Origin: Hexactinellida sp. DTS-2022
Lineage: Eukaryota; Porifera; Hexactinellida
Assembly: GCA_028753945.1 (NCBI GenBank)
Contig: JAPNXP010000011.1
Coordinates: 3,658,001 to 3,722,000, forward strand
Reading direction: 5' to 3'
DNA: 64,000 nucleotides
Positions 1-12,755 of this stretch are shown here, piece after piece. Below the pieces are notes generated by a model. It was not told the origin of the DNA, ran no database searches, and saw nothing but the letters and a program-made list of their open reading frames with translations. Each line of letters opens with the position of its first letter. The stretch's first letter is position 1. The translations under genes and the position numbers were made by a program.

Positions 1-3000
1 TAATTTTCAAAATTAATATAAATTCACTTCACATTCCACTCGAAGACATAAAACAGAACCTATATCAGTGTTTTAAAGTTAATGAGTGGGTTAGAAATAA
101 AACAAACATTCTTCTTAGTTTGAATACGTTCCTTGAAAATCTACGCAACTTGAATTACAAACTCGTATCTGATTTTTTATGCAGTAATATTGAAAAGGAG
201 AAGTTAAATGCTATATGTCAGAGTGAGGGAACATCACATAAATTTGCTTATTCTTCATTAATTAACGAAATTATTTGGTTTCCAGAAATAGATAAGATCT
301 CTAATTACTGTGATTCATTTTCTAAATCCAGGCTGATTTTAAAAGTTTTCAATGATATGATTATCGAAAATGGAATCAAGTTTGAAACTCAGTTCGATAT
401 CAAACTGTTTTATGAAAATATATGGATACCCTCAATGAATTTTTGTATCGAATTCCTACAGAGGTTAGCAAGTCAAACCATTTTGATATCTGAGATGATT
501 AAATACTTCACACCTGATCAAGAAATGCAATCCATATTGAGTGAATTGAATACCCTTCATATTGCATGTAGACGATATAATGACGAAATACCTGAAACTG
601 GAAACCAACTTCTTCCCTGCGCACAACGAATGAAGCTTTACTTCAGTTTACAACAATGTTCGGAAGCTGCAATACTTATTACTAAGTTGAAAAATGGGCT
701 CCTTATCAAAAGTAACTTTGAAATTATTGAGAATTTGAAGAATATCAATTATACATTTAAATCTAAGCAATTAAATCAAGTAAATTCCCAAGTCAGTCAT
801 ACTGCGACTTATCTCGGCAAGCTATCTAAACCGAATCTAGATGTAATTCAAGCTATTATTGATAAAAATGAATTCATAATGTGGATAAAGAGTAACTTGA
901 AAGACCTAAATGAGCTTAAAACATTCGTTGACATATCTCTAACAACCTGTGGTGGTAATCCAGTGGATGTGGATAGAATAACTTGTCTCAGTTCTGTCTG
1001 CACTAACTTTGCTCCTATCATATTTGAGATAGACGAGAACACCAGTTACGAGACACTCATTGCTAGATGCAGACAGGTGATTGAGAGTGTTGAGACGAAT
1101 AAGGAACTGACTAAGCTGCTGAGACAGGTTGGTGAGAATGTTAGATTTTGGGAGGAAATGAAGAAGTCCCATGGATCAGTTGAGGAGACAACTCTTATGC
1201 AACTAGATAGTGTTATCAAATCTGGAGAATTTTGTTTAAAATTAGGAGAGTCACTGGACCTTTGCGATATGGTGAGTCTAAGTGTTGTAAGAGAGAATGG
1301 CGAGAAGATAATATACTCTCTAGAACAGCTGAGAGAGTTTCGTAGCAAACTAATGCTTGTCGTTAGTATGTCTGAATTACCTGGTCTTGACACACATACA
1401 AATTGTTATGAGAATTCACAATTATTTACCAACAAACTTGACACAATAATAGCAATTGCAACAATAGTTTTAGAATTATTTGATACAGGTAACCAAGACT
1501 ATCTAAACTATCAACTAACTTCACATTTCGCGGATTCTATTGATGACATTTTGATCCATGAACAAAGATTGAGAATAAAACTAAATCAATGGAACCATAA
1601 GGTCCAGGAATCTAGAAATAGGCATTATTACCTGAATTATTACACCATCTCACAAATAGTTATTCTCCAAAAAGGAATAAAATCATTTATTGAAGACAGG
1701 AAAGATAAAGAACTGGAACAACTGTACCATCTATTAGGACTTCTCAATCCTGAAGTTGCCAGAGAAGATATACAACAAGCATTAGAACAATCTGAAATTG
1801 TCCATGAACATAAGTCCTTTGCTATAGCAGACAATGAGCCTAAAAAAGATCTAGATCTTTCGGTACAGTCTCTCTCTTCCAATTTTTTTAATGAGTTTTC
1901 TCGAATTATTGATAATTCAAAAAAGAAACAACAGCTAGCTCAATCCAAATCTTTTAGCAAAATGTTAAAGGATAAGATTCAATTTCCTAAAAATTTCACA
2001 ACTCAAGATAAAGAAATTGCGAAAGAAGTTAATAAAACTGCTGATTATCCACTAAATAAAGTAATTAGGGGTATTTCTGAATTCAAAGCAAACAATGAAG
2101 AAATTTTAGAGGATGTTTTGGTCAATTGGTGTATGGATCAAGATAGTGATTCGGAGCTTAATGATGACGAATTGATAATGGATTCAGAAGAAGAACTAAC
2201 CACTTCAACCTTAAAATTTGATGAACAATTAATTTCACCCCCTGAAGTAACGGAATTTTCTCAATTGGGTAATTTTCTTCAAGAGATCTATCGGTCATGC
2301 ATGTTTAAAATTAAATCTGAGAGAGAATTACCATATAATATGAAGCCAGGGATCCCCAATTTGGTCATAGTACCTTCAATTAGAATTTTAGAATTTGTTC
2401 TCTCCCTTTACATGACTGATAATGATAAATTACCCTTACCATATTATCATGAAGTTATAATTTGTACACAATTAACCAAAATAGAAGAAATCACAATTCT
2501 CTGGAGAAGAGCAGTGATGATGCCAGAGAAAAATTTTATGTATTTATTTTGCCTCGTTAACATTGAAGCTTTAATTTACGACGTAGCAGTTCAGGCAGTT
2601 TCACAATTAAAGAAATTAATTCAGCAGTGTGAAAATCTGTCTCCTGATGGAAAGCCTGGAATATTAAGTTACAAACTTGTGTTGGTATGCTCTGAAGAAA
2701 AAGAAGGATTTTCATATATGGCAGCTGCTTTTGAAGAGTGCAAAAGAACAAATTTGTCACAATTTAGATCAGAAGAAACAAGATCCTACATAAACCGAAA
2801 GCTTAAGCAAGTAAACAGGAGAACTCTCATTGGAAGTAGAGAATCTGCTTGGGAGATAGACAGAAAGAAATCAAGAGCAAGAGTGATAATATCAGAAAGC
2901 GTAGGGTCAGGAAAATCTCTTTATATAGACAGTCTGAATTTGGACTTATATAACAAGGGTATAGTGAGTGAGGAGGAGTTAGGCCAATCAGCTGTAACTG

Positions 3001-6000
3001 TAGCTATACACGGCAAACAAGCTTCAGAGGAACATCTAGCTGAACAGTTGCTGAAGAGGAATGTTAGTGGTGTTAAGCATGGAGTCATGTACCATGTGGA
3101 TATAGCATCTACCGTCCTGTTGGGTACGGAAAATCTTTTATTCAAACTTCTCCTATTAGGCGGGATTTGCAATAGATCAGGCGAATTATGGCATTGCAGG
3201 GGAAAAGATTATTATGTAATTGAAATGACCTTAAGTTCACATCATAATTCGTTTAATAGACTTTATCCAAATCTATATTGTGTTCAACCATCAGATTTTA
3301 TACAGACATCAGTCGATACTATCCATTTAGAAGAATTAAAAAAAGAAAAATATCAGAGAGTAAATGCATATTTAATGCGATGGGAAAATAGCATGGACTT
3401 GGACAATTTTTCTTTTGAATTACCGCTAAGATTAGGCGAGAATTCCTGCAGGGAGTCTTTAAAGGTGATTATGAAGCATTGTGGGGTAGAAAAACCATCA
3501 TGGGCAGAAGTACGTAATTTTGTTTCTTTTCTTGATAAACAACTTTCAGACTGTGAAATTTCCGTTTATTGCAAACCTGGTTTAATGGAGCAGGATTGGA
3601 AAGGTTTAAAGTCTTTTGTTATTAAGTTTATGATAATAATGTCACGAGATTTCGCAACACCATTCCTTAAACAAGATTCTGACTCAGATTCTAATGACTT
3701 GTTCACTAGATTTCAAATCCTGGATAAACGTAAGTGGGAGAATAACTCTCATCCATACATTTTCTTCAACCCAGACAGACATACAATGACATTTCTTGGA
3801 TTCCACATTTCAAATACTGGACACTTGATAGACTCAGATCAACCTTCTAATGTAATCGAGAATAATATAATACACTCTAAACTTCTTGAAGTATTGACTG
3901 CACAAGGGGTTAAATTTAGAGAGAACTTCAGTAAACTAAGTAAAACAGAAAAAATTAATAAAGTAGTTGGTGTGATGGGAATTAATTGTTCATCAGATCC
4001 AGATCCTGGTTATGTATTAACTCTTGACAACATGAGAAAGATTCTAGCTATTCTGATGAGATTCCGTTGTAACATTCCCGTTATTATAATGGGAGAGACA
4101 GGTTGTGGCAAGACTAGACTCATTCAGTTCATGTGTTCACTACAAGCCCTACAGACTGGAGCTAATAACATGTTAATATTGAAGGTACATGGCGGTACTA
4201 CAGAGAACGATGTCATGAGTAAGGTAGAGAAAGCTGAGAAGCTAGCACAGAGGAATTATCTTGAACACCAGGTTGATACTGTATTGTTTTTTGATGAAGC
4301 TAACACGAGTCCAGCCATTGGGCTGATCAAAGAGATCATGTGTGACAGGAGAATATACGGTAAACACATCCGCACTGACATTGGACTACAGTTCATAGCA
4401 GCTTGTAATCCTTATCGCAAACACACAGAGGAGATGCTGAGCAAATTGAGTTCTGCTGGTCTCGGGTTCTTCACCAAGTCCAGTGAGACCACAGACAGAC
4501 TGGGAGACATTCCTCTCCGTGAGTTGGTCTATCGAGTGATGGAGCTACCTGCCAGTTTACGACCATTGGTATGGGATTTCGGTCAGTTGAGTAACAGCAT
4601 AGAGAAGACATACACACGTGAGATAGTAGCGAGATATCTACGAGACCGTAACAGCATGATAGAAGCACAAGATAACATTATAGATGTGATAAGTGATGTT
4701 CTTGCTGGTGCACAGAACTATATGAGAGAAAGGAAGGATGAGTGTAGCTTTGTTAGTTTGAGAGATGTGGAGAGAGCAATGAGGGTGATGCTTTGGTTTT
4801 ATTCTAAGCTTGATTTCTTTAAACAATCCTGTGATATAGCATTAATTGATCCACTTGAATCTCCTAATTTACATTTATCCCAAGTTCCTTCCCATGAAAT
4901 AGACCAAATAGGCCTACTATATGAGTCTTCAGATGACGAAGTATCTGAATCTGATTTGCAAAAAAGTGTTCCACCATCTCATAGACAAATTGGTTCTAAA
5001 TATTACAACGAAAGAGTTTCCACCGGAGATAATATTCGGCAAAAATCACGAAATCATATTCAATCAATCAACGAAATTGATTATATAACATATAGTTTAA
5101 TACTATCATTGGCGGTTTGCTACAGGGCCAGGCTTCGAGAAAGGGAAAACTTTGATAAATATATAATAGATATCCTCAAAAATCCACTCACACTGATTAC
5201 AAACTATCAAATTATTCAGAAAGAAATTGATAGGTGTCAACAATTAATATTAGATGAAATGACAGTTGGAGCCAATATCGCAAGAAATATTGCATTGAAG
5301 GAGAATGTGTTCATGATGTTTGTGTGCATTGAATTGAAGATTCCTCTTTTCGTGATAGGAAAGCCAGGTAGCTCCAAGTCTCTTGCTAAATCCATCATAT
5401 CCAACTCCATGCAAGGGAGTCGTTGTCCAGACGGCAGTATTCTGCGGAACTTTAAACAAGTTCAAATAATGTCATATCAGTGCAGTCAGCTGTCTACAGC
5501 AGATGGAATAATTGGAGTATTCAATAGCTGTAGAAACCTTCAGCGTAAGACAGGAAGTAACAACTTCACAGCTTGTGTTGTGCTAGATGAGGTAGGATTA
5601 GCAGAAGATTCTCCTCTGCTTCCTCTTAAAGTGCTCCATCCTCTTCTTGAGGATAGTAGTTATGGGTCTGAGCGGGTAGAAAGTACGGAAGGACATTTTG
5701 ATCACAGTACCGAGGAAAGGCAGTATGAATTATCCATAGGCATAGAGGATAATACTGATCGTATTCAACTATATGAAGATATGAGAGATCAAGTTGCTTT
5801 CATTGGCATATCTAACTGGTCTCTTGATCCTGCTAAAATGAACAGAGGAATAATTGTCTCAAGAGACGATCCAAATATTGATGAATTAGTTGCAAGTGCT
5901 GAAGGAATTTGTAAATCTGAATCGATAGTGCCAAAAATATTGAATAGCATTAAAGAAAAAATAACGGATTTAGCTGCTGCTTATCAGAAACTTACTTTTC

Positions 6001-7673
6001 AACACATTGAAAGTAAGGGAAACATGCAAACGCGAGATTATTATGGATTAAGAGATTTTTACAGCCTTATTAAAATGCTGGTTTTCACTTGTAACGAATA
6101 TAACTCTCTTCTAATTCCTGCAATTTTAGAACATGCAGTTAAAAGAAATTTTGGAGGCATATTAAACATAGATCCATTAAAAATATTCAATGAAACAGTT
6201 GCATTACCGAGAAAAGATGGAGAAAAGGTACCAGATTCTTCACCACTCGGTTTAATCAGTGCTAACTTAATGAATCTATCTCGCTCTTACCACGGAGAAA
6301 CACGCTACCTCCTGCTGCTGACAGAGAACTATGCTGCTCTTAACATCCTACTTCGATCTCCAGATATGTGGCCCAAGCAGCAGGACATTCAGAGTATCCG
6401 TGTCATATTCGGGTCCAGCTTTCCGTGTGACCAGGAGTACTCTGCAGTATGTCGTAACATCAATAGGATTAAAGTGTGTATGGAATCTGGTAAGACAGTA
6501 ATACTACTTAATCTTGAGAATCTCTATGAATCTCTGTACGATGCTCTTAACCAATACTACATGGAAATGAATAATCAAAGGTATGTGGATCTGGGGTTAG
6601 GTACCCACAGAATGAAATGTCGTGTGCATAACGATTTCAAACTGATTGTCGTAGCTGATCAAGAGACTGTACATGAACGATTTCCTACTCCTCTTGTCAA
6701 CAGACTTGAGAAGCATATTCTCACTATGTCCACTGTACTGACTGAAGATGGTGAAATAGTATCCAAACAACTAGTCGATTGGGCCAATCAATTCTCTATT
6801 CTCGATAAGGCTCAATTTATTGGATTTCAAAGGATGCTTGATTTTACTGTAGGAGATTGTTTCATAGGTTATCACAGTGACACACCTAGCTCCATAGTAT
6901 TCAATGTAATGAAAGAGATGTATCCAAACGGTATACCTACTGCTGATGAAGTAGATATAATCGTTGTATTGGAGAGAAGTCAGGCTTTGTTGCTTAGAAT
7001 GACTACTACAGATGCTGTATTGCGTGTTAAGAACAGTCATCTCTCTATCCAGTCGGATAAGATAATGGCTGAGTATTTCAAGCTACAGTTAGGCAGTCTA
7101 GAGGAGTATCTTAGTCAGATACTGAGTAGTATCTGTGGGAATGAGACAGGAGCACATCTCACTCTTGCCACAACTCACTCACGACTTCTAACCAATAAAG
7201 ATGTCGATAATTTGAAGCAACGCTTATTTACAAAATCTATAGATAAATTGAATTCCTTAGTGATAGAAAGTTTCTCCCTTCAACAATTCCAGACAGAACA
7301 ACAGTACTTACGAGAGATTCGAAAATTTTTGAGCGGGGACTTTTTGTGTAATACTATACACAAAAAGATACTACTTGTCCAGTGTGAGAGAGGATCAGAG
7401 AATGCTCAGCTAATTGCTTGTGCTCGTCACAAGACAGTGGATGAGTTAAAGGACTGGAGAGAACAGATAGGAGAGCTTAAGTGTGATGTATTTCTACTAT
7501 TCTTGGTACAACTAAATAGAGAAGCACACGGTAGCAAGTTTATGAGTTTTTGTGGAGGAGACTGGAATACTGTGCATATTGATGATATATGTTCTCTTGA
7601 TTATGCAGAAATGCCTTCTACCTCTCAGATGATTGGAAAACAGATTTATGAAGTATTTGGTGGAAATGAGGTG
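1..7673 (+). CDS. RNF213: RNF213 (mysterin) homologue, giant exon: stalk and AAA+ core, 5' end outside window
   Basis: The frame is open from base 3 with no stop, so the exon enters from upstream and the initiator is not visible. It gives about 2557 residues. In the family this protein is a cytosolic, lipid-droplet-linked E3 ubiquitin ligase built on a dynein-like ring of six AAA modules. Visible: a degenerate P-loop SVGSGKS near 2892-2918 (AAA2-like); a canonical AAA3 site with Walker A GETGCGKT at 4092-4115 and Walker B LFFDEAN at 4284-4304; an AAA4 site with GKPGSSKS at 5358-5381 and VVLDEVGLAED from 5577; and the family signature SNWSLDPAKMNRG near 5815. An acidic linker (DSDSELNDDE and on) lies near 2140-2210. 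Both catalytic Lys/Glu pairs are intact. The exon ends at GTG followed by the donor gtaagt at 7674, phase 0; the frame runs on a few codons into the intron to a stop at 7706, which is not the real end. Family-level identification is firm; orthology is inferred. Confidence 0.94.
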
Positions 7674-7729
7674 GTAAGTTATTTTGCCAAATGTATAAAT
7701 ATCTAATTGTATGCATAAACATCTCCAGG

Positions 7730-8050
7730 TCACCTCATAAAATAAGATCTAATACAATGGCGGATCTCTTTTAAATTATTTCATCAATTAGAAAAATTGT
7801 TTAGATTAGCATTGATTTAATTAAATTTATTATTTACAATAGAGATAAATTATTGGCGGGGAAACTGCCCCCCCCCGGGAGCACACTATTACTTAATAAC
7901 GTGCCTAAATTTATTTTGGATTGTGATTAGTTACTGTAATTTGTTTGGGAAATTATGTCATGTAAGTTATTCTCATAATTAACGGGAATTGGAGCAATTC
8001 GCGTTAATGTCATGTCGCGTTAATTTCCTATAATAAGGTATACCCCCGAA
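7730..8050. other. Intron 1 left part, no gene
   Basis: AT-rich intronic DNA after the giant exon. A run of C (about 7868-7878) is the only notable tract. No coding signal seen. Confidence 0.5.
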
Positions 8051-8059
8051 CAGTGGCGT

Positions 8060-8348
8060 CATAGGCGCAAAGTTTTACAAGTCTGAGATTAAAGTTGGGG
8101 GGGGCGCGGAGCGAGTGTAGCGAGCCATTTTTTGGTTCTGGGGGGCAAGCCCCCCAGGAAAAAAATTGATTGAAACAAATGACATTTGTGAATGAATTAT
8201 ACGTATATTTTACTATCCTAAATTATATTGAACATTTTATTTTTTATCCAGAGGGCACGGTAACACCCGCATCATTAATGTTGCCCCTCTTCAACTTTTT
8301 ACGGGGGGGGCGTATGCCCCCCCGCTCCCCCCCCTGTTTGCGCCACTG
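8060..8348. mobile_element. hAT MITE, GCGCAAAG/GCGCCACTG family, copy 1
   Basis: A 289-bp element beginning CATAGGCGCAAAG and ending TTTGCGCCACTG, flanked by perfect 8-bp duplications AGTGGCGT (8052-8059 and 8349-8356). It is inserted in the first bases of the surrounding hAT element. It contains G/C-rich hairpins (GGGGGGCAAGCCCCCC near 8138). Other copies are at 27035-27680 and 47860-48157. Confidence 0.82.
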
Positions 8349-8547
8349 AGTGGCGTAACCAGGATTTTCTATGGTGCGGGCCTAGGTTGGGCACGTTATA
8401 TTTATACAAAAGGAATAAGTTATGATAGCACACATTTACTATATAGTATTCAATTTGTCCTGTTTTTTTGACAATTAATATTGATCGAATAGGGGGTTAG
8501 GTATAAAATATAGCTGATTCAGTTGAAGAGACTATTATGGGAATTAC

Positions 8548-8707
8548 CAGGGGCGTCCTGACCAGGGCCCATCGGGGAAATTTCTATGCTTTTGTGCACA
8601 TATAATAACCTTATAAGGCCCTTATAAAACTAGGAATTGAAATTAGGAACCCCCAAGGGGGCCCCAGCGGGGATTCCCCGCTGGCTTGTATGGCCAGGAC
8701 GCCCCTG
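8548..8707. mobile_element. hAT MITE, CAGGGGCGTCCTGACCA termini
   Basis: A 160-bp element with inverted ends CAGGGGCGTCCTG and CAGGACGCCCCTG and a perfect 8-bp duplication GGAATTAC (8540-8547 and 8708-8715). Non-coding; nested in the 8051-9029 element. Confidence 0.85.
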
Positions 8708-8888
8708 GGAATTACTTATGCATAGTAAAAATAATAAGTACCTAATTAGTTCAACAATTAAAAGAATAAAATAATGTTTCAAAAAGCATCAATAACAACA
8801 AATTAATTATTGGTAATTTTCAGGTCCCTCAGGGCGTGCCTAGGGTCCACTAGGGCTGGCCTAGGTCCCTCAGGCCCGCCCCTGGATA

Positions 8889-9013
8889 CAGGGCCGAATT
8901 AAGGTCTTCGTAGGCCCTAGGCTCTTTGAGCATACCAAGCAGCAATTAGGTCCCAAATTTTTCGTAGGCCCTAGGCACAGTGCCTACTGTGCCTATTGGA
9001 TAATCCGGCCCTG
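8889..9013. mobile_element. Short hAT MITE, CAGGGCCG termini
   Basis: 125 bp with ends CAGGGCCGAATTA and TAATCCGGCCCTG. Flanks CCTGGATA and CTTGGATA match at 7 of 8 bases. Internally repeats the motif CGTAGGCCCTAGGC twice. Confidence 0.7.
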
Positions 9014-9030
9014 CTTGGATACACCACTGC

Positions 9031-9125
9031 CCCCGAGTATATAATGTCTTAGTCTAATCATACTCCTGGGTATATTATGTCATAGCCTAATTATACTCCC
9101 GGATATATTCTGTCCTAGTCTAATG
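9031..9125. repeat. Short tandem repeat, about 35-bp unit, 3 copies
   Basis: Three imperfect copies of a unit of the form GAGTATATAATGTCTTAGTC followed by TAATCATACTCC. The first copy abuts the right end of the 8051-9029 element. Confidence 0.6.
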
Positions 9126-9499
9126 ACTACTCAATAATTTATTTAATAGCTTAATAATTCTTAAAATAAGGGCAGCTCTTTCAGCTATATTAAAAGTTTA
9201 GCTAGTTAGCAGTGTATTATACAGCCATTTATAAATACATTCCTAATCCTGGTCTGATCCAATTTTCATACGCCTAAATCACAAATTAATGTTACAGTAT
9301 AGGAGAGGATTATAAATTTCGCGCTTCTAAATTCAAATTTACTAAAATTATGCTCCAAAAGGAACGTCTCGCCCTCCTGGATAATTCCTTGCTTGTTAGC
9401 TCAAATAAATTGAAACATGAAGTTGGTAAATTATACGCAATTAATAATTTTAGTAAATTGTATTGCAAATTAATTTATTAATTCTGGATTATTATCTCT

Positions 9500-9580
9500 G
9501 GATAATAATATTTAAAGGTGAGAATAAGACCGCGAAGCGGTCTTATTCTCACTTTTAAATCATTATTATGTAGAGGTAAA
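9500..9580. repeat. Hairpin with GCGAAGCG core
   Basis: An inverted repeat of about 30 bp per arm (GGTGAGAATAAGACCGC ... GCGGTCTTATTCTCAC) centred on CGCGAAGCG near 9530. The same GC-rich core recurs in several dispersed repeats of the window. Confidence 0.6.
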
Positions 9581-10017
9581 TCCAAGGTTGCAAAATATTT
9601 AATTTAATTGATAGTAGTAACAAACATAATACATCTCACTATAAACCATTTATTTTGCAGGAGCTGAATCCTGGGTTAGTGAATTAATTAATTTATTGAT
9701 AGCAATAATGAACATAATGCATCTCACCATTAGACAGAACCTAAATCATAGATGAATAAATTACTTAATTTCTTAACTTCTGTATCGGTTAGAAGTTACG
9801 AAATTCCATTCATAGTCTTATTAATAGGAAGCCAATATAAATGTAATAAATAAACAATGCATCGAGAAGTAAACTACTCTAGTGCATTCTTATTAACCAA
9901 ACAAATCAGATCACCCACTGATAGTGTTAAAAATAATAGGACACATTTTAACTAATAACTTTCGTTATTCGTTAAGTTATTGCGTCATGTTTGATAATTT
10001 ATTTAAATATACCAAAT
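9581..10017. other. Intronic spacer with a diverged ~90-bp duplication
   Basis: AT-rich. Two related segments near 9600-9650 and 9686-9740 share AACATAATRCATCTCAC. No coding signal. Confidence 0.45.
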
Positions 10018-10440
10018 CTCAGCTTTCTAGGTAGTATGGCCTTTTCAATCAATTACGGACAAATATCTCCACAACAATTGTGTTTTTAATATACGATCCA
10101 GGGTGTTATCCAGGCGTGCTGGACGCGCCTAAAGGAGCGTAATTTAGCAGGATTTTAATCTAGGCGTACAAAAATCGATTCTAGGCTTACAATATCGGGA
10201 GTTGCTCCCATAGACTTAATACAAGATGAGTAATCTAGGCGTACAAAATGAAAATTGAACGAGCTCTAACTAAATCTAGGAGCGCGGTAAATTTTTCCTG
10301 GATGAAAGCCTGATACGATCCCTTCGGTATCGGTCGCTTCGCGACGGATCACTCTTTCACAAAATCTCTTCGCGACTTTTGTTCGTTCGTGTTAGACACT
10401 ACGCAACACAATTAATTAACGGCCGCTTCGCAACCTTACA
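10018..10440. repeat. Dispersed retroelement-like tail with GC-rich module, copy 1 (split)
   Basis: Contains the shared tail ending ACAACAATTGTGTTTTTAA plus TATACGATC, then a GC-rich module CCTTCGGTATCGGTCGC and TTCGCGACGG. A hAT MITE at 10099-10312 separates the two parts. Similar tails occur at 11145-11345, 11715-11885, 26655-26850 (reverse) and 46850-47045. This looks like the 3' end of a LINE or SINE family; family name not determined. Confidence 0.5.
10099..10312. mobile_element. hAT MITE, ATCCAGG termini, copy 1
   Basis: 214 bp, starts CAGGGTGTTATCCAGGCG and ends CCTGGATGAAAGCCTG, with a perfect 8-bp duplication ATACGATC (10091-10098, 10313-10320). Internal repeats of CTAGGCGTACAAAA. 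Copies at 34802-34994 and about 39593-39775. Confidence 0.85.
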
Positions 10441-11144
10441 CTCCTCAAATATCACTCATATTAAATAAATTAAACCTGTGATTTGTAAAATAAAGGTACT
10501 CAATTCAGTATGCTGCTATTTGGGACAAGTATGTCAACTAATTAATTAATTCATTCATGTTATTTACTAACCCAGGATTTACTGCATAGTAAATTGTTTG
10601 ATTATTATTCATTCGCTGCATCATCAATATGTCATTAATTGTGCAGAAGATAATAGGTATTGTAAATAGTTGAACTACTTTGATAGGTAATATTATGCAT
10701 ACAGTATTACTTGTGTAATGACGTAACTAATTACATCACGAATAGAAATAAACTGATAGAATCCAAACTTGATTAAGTTAATCAAAGTATGCAATTTCGG
10801 AAATAATGTAGGTGAAGATTAAGTCATCAAACCTCAAAATATATGCAATGGCGCAGCAATAGGAGGTTACATTTTTGTTATGGCCTGGCGCAGATTAAGT
10901 GCGAAGATTATAAAAATTTCTAGAGACATGCAATACATTCTGTTTCATAATGTGACAAAATTATTTGTCGATTGAACCAAAAGTGTAAGAGCTGAATCCA
11001 AATTAGTTCCTACGTGACGTCACATTCCCATAAACGGTATACTTGTGTCTCATTGTATGTTGTGTTATCATCTAAAATTGTGGGCGAATCGAATTAAAAC
11101 TGAAAGAGTTATTCCCAAATATGTGCCTTTATGACGTCACAATC
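10441..11144. other. Intron 1 spacer, no gene recognised
   Basis: AT-rich sequence with ACGTGACGTCACATTCCC-like segments near 11010-11030 and 11130 but no ORF or clear element boundary. Confidence 0.4.
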
Positions 11145-11345
11145 CCGTTATTTCGCTTAAAACCAATAGATCGTTGTCAGCGCGTAAAATTACCCCTGCA
11201 TGCAAATTTTCAAATCTCTAGGCCTTGTGGTCTTTCCTATTAATTCTGGACAGACACACAAACACACAACAATTTCGCTTTTAATATACGAGCCCTTCGG
11301 TCTCTGTCGCTGCGCGGCCTTACTACGCCTTGAAACAAATCATTT
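11145..11345. repeat. Dispersed retroelement-like tail, copy 2
   Basis: Shares AACCAATAGATCGTTGTC, AAATTACCCCTG and a tail GGACAGACACACAAACACAC AACAATT, then ACGAGCCCTTCGGTCTC with the GC-rich module. Same order as the copies at 11715 and 26655 (reverse). Confidence 0.55.
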
Positions 11346-11714
11346 AGAATTATACATCTTTGTGGTGTAATAATTAAATTATTCCTCATAAAGTCCCCTT
11401 AATAAAATGCTACACATTGTAATTTGTTTGGGAAATTCAAATACCCCGTACTCCCATTAGTAGCTCAATAAATTTCAGTTGCACGATAAGGATAGCTCGA
11501 ATCCAAATAATACTAAAAGAAAAACATGCAACTGAATAGACAAATGATTGATTGGTTAGATGAATTTATTTTAACTCAATCAGATTTGCAGCCTCAGAAA
11601 ATCTTTCTATTATGCACAAGCTATTTTTAATTGAATAAGCTAGCTAATCCATACTAACAAACCCTCGAGTTTAATTGGCTTATTTATTTTGTCACCTTTA
11701 AATCTGAATATTTC

Positions 11715-11885
11715 TCTTCAAAAACCAATAGATCGTTGTCGCAGTACAAAATTACCCCTGTACAAATTTTCAGCTTTCTGGGACTCGTAGTCTTTCCAAT
11801 TAATCCTGGACAAACACACAAAATAACAAAAAAACAAAAAAACAAACAAACACACACACAACAATTGCGCTATTAATAAATAGAT
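11715..11885. repeat. Dispersed retroelement-like tail, copy 3
   Basis: Contains AACCAATAGATCGTTGTC, then AAATTACCCCTG and a CA/A-rich tail ACACACACACAACAATTGCG followed by TTAATAAATA. Confidence 0.55.
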
Positions 11886-11952
11886 ATATTCCTGTTAACC
11901 TACGAATTACTCATCATCATCATCATATTATTGATATGCATGTAAATAATAT

Positions 11953-12006
11953 ACTTATTTGACATAGCAACATGTAGCTTTATACTTGTTGCTATGTCAA
12001 ATAAGT
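11953..12006. repeat. Hairpin, 20-bp perfect arms
   Basis: ACTTATTTGACATAGCAACA at 11953-11972 and its exact reverse complement at 11987-12006, separated by 14 bases. It lies about 300 bp upstream of RNF213 exon 2. Possibly a tiny foldback remnant. Confidence 0.75.
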
Positions 12007-12130
12007 TCACACTTCAAGTAATTCAAGGAGCTTTTTTTGTTTTGTTTATTCTGTTATTCTGTTATTATGTTACTGTTCTGTTACTCTGACAGTGTATTTA
12101 GATATTGAAAGTTTTGTCATGTGCCAATGG

Positions 12131-12183
12131 ATCACTCGATGGGTCATGGCCTCATGGGTCACCAATGTTGACCCATGATCCAC
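12131..12183. repeat. GGGTCA-rich palindromic repeat
   Basis: Contains CATGGGTCACCAATGTTGAC then CCATG. The same string in the opposite orientation is at about 47257-47282. GGGTCATGGGTCA tandem motifs also form the subterminal parts of the hAT element 14120-15779. Confidence 0.55.
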
Positions 12184-12300
12184 TCTGATGTGTATTACAA
12201 AAGTTTAGATATGTTATTAGATCTATCATACTCTGTATTCAGCTTGTAGAACGAAGCTGAGAAAACTCAAGAATCCCAAAATTTTACAATTTTGCTTTAG

Positions 12301-12463
12301 GAAAGTGACAATTTTTCAACCTGTGCACTTTATCAGAAAAGAAAATTGAAAGATTGTATTCAATCAGCCGCTTCAAAATTAGAGGATACAAATGGAAGTG
12401 AACAACGAACTTTTGAGAGAATTCGAGATTTTCTTCTTCTTTTGACCGAAGAGAGATATACTG
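12301..12463 (+). CDS. RNF213: RNF213 homologue, small internal exon 2
   Basis: A 163-base exon flanked by a pyrimidine-rich acceptor ending ttgctttag (12292-12300) and the donor gtgagt (12464). It is read in phase 0, matching the phase-0 exit of the giant exon. It encodes 54 residues beginning ESDNFSTCALYQ and containing KDCIQSAASKLED, then leaves in phase 1. The peptide resembles the RNF213 segment just after the AAA core (vertebrate DCVQSA-like motif). It would be missed by ORF length alone. An RNA read or protein alignment would settle it; phase agreement on both sides makes it very likely. Confidence 0.88.
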
Positions 12464-12634
12464 GTGAGTACATTGCCATATTATAAACCTAAGTTGAATA
12501 ATACTCGTATTGCGTCTAATATGTCTAATATGTAGTATACGTAATACGCTATCCATCAGTACGTATTATACGCTAAATTTATGATCAAACAGGGATGTTT
12601 TCGAAGTAAATTCAGTAGTAGAGGAAGCTGCATT

Positions 12635-12755
12635 TGTCCGAATTTTGATGTTGTCATTTATCCGAAAATGTAGGACCTTCACTTGTCCGAATCGTTTTTA
12701 AGCATATTGTCACTTGACAAATCGTTTTAAGCATGTTGTTACTTGTCCGAATCGT
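12635..12755 (+). repeat. Left terminal spaced repeats of MULE copy 2
   Basis: Five TTGTCCGAAT-like sites with start-to-start spacing 24, 25, 31 and 29 bases; two are mutated (TATCCG, TGACAA). The core after each site is CGTTTTTAAGCA, different from the other MULE copy. Confidence 0.75.

Larger units (their letters stand above)
8051..9029. mobile_element. hAT-type non-autonomous element carrying nested MITEs
   Basis: Starts CAGTGGCGTAACCAGG (interrupted after 9 bases by a nested MITE) and ends CACCACTG. Flanked by CCCCCGAA (8043-8050) and CCCCCGAG (9030-9037), an 8-bp duplication with one mismatch, as expected of hAT transposition. It contains three smaller elements: 8060-8348, 8548-8707 and 8889-9013. 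No coding capacity. Lies in RNF213 intron 1. Confidence 0.72.

Noticed and set aside
848..7733. Minus-strand and off-frame ORFs inside the giant exon
   Set aside because: Shadows of the RNF213 frame, with no motif of their own.
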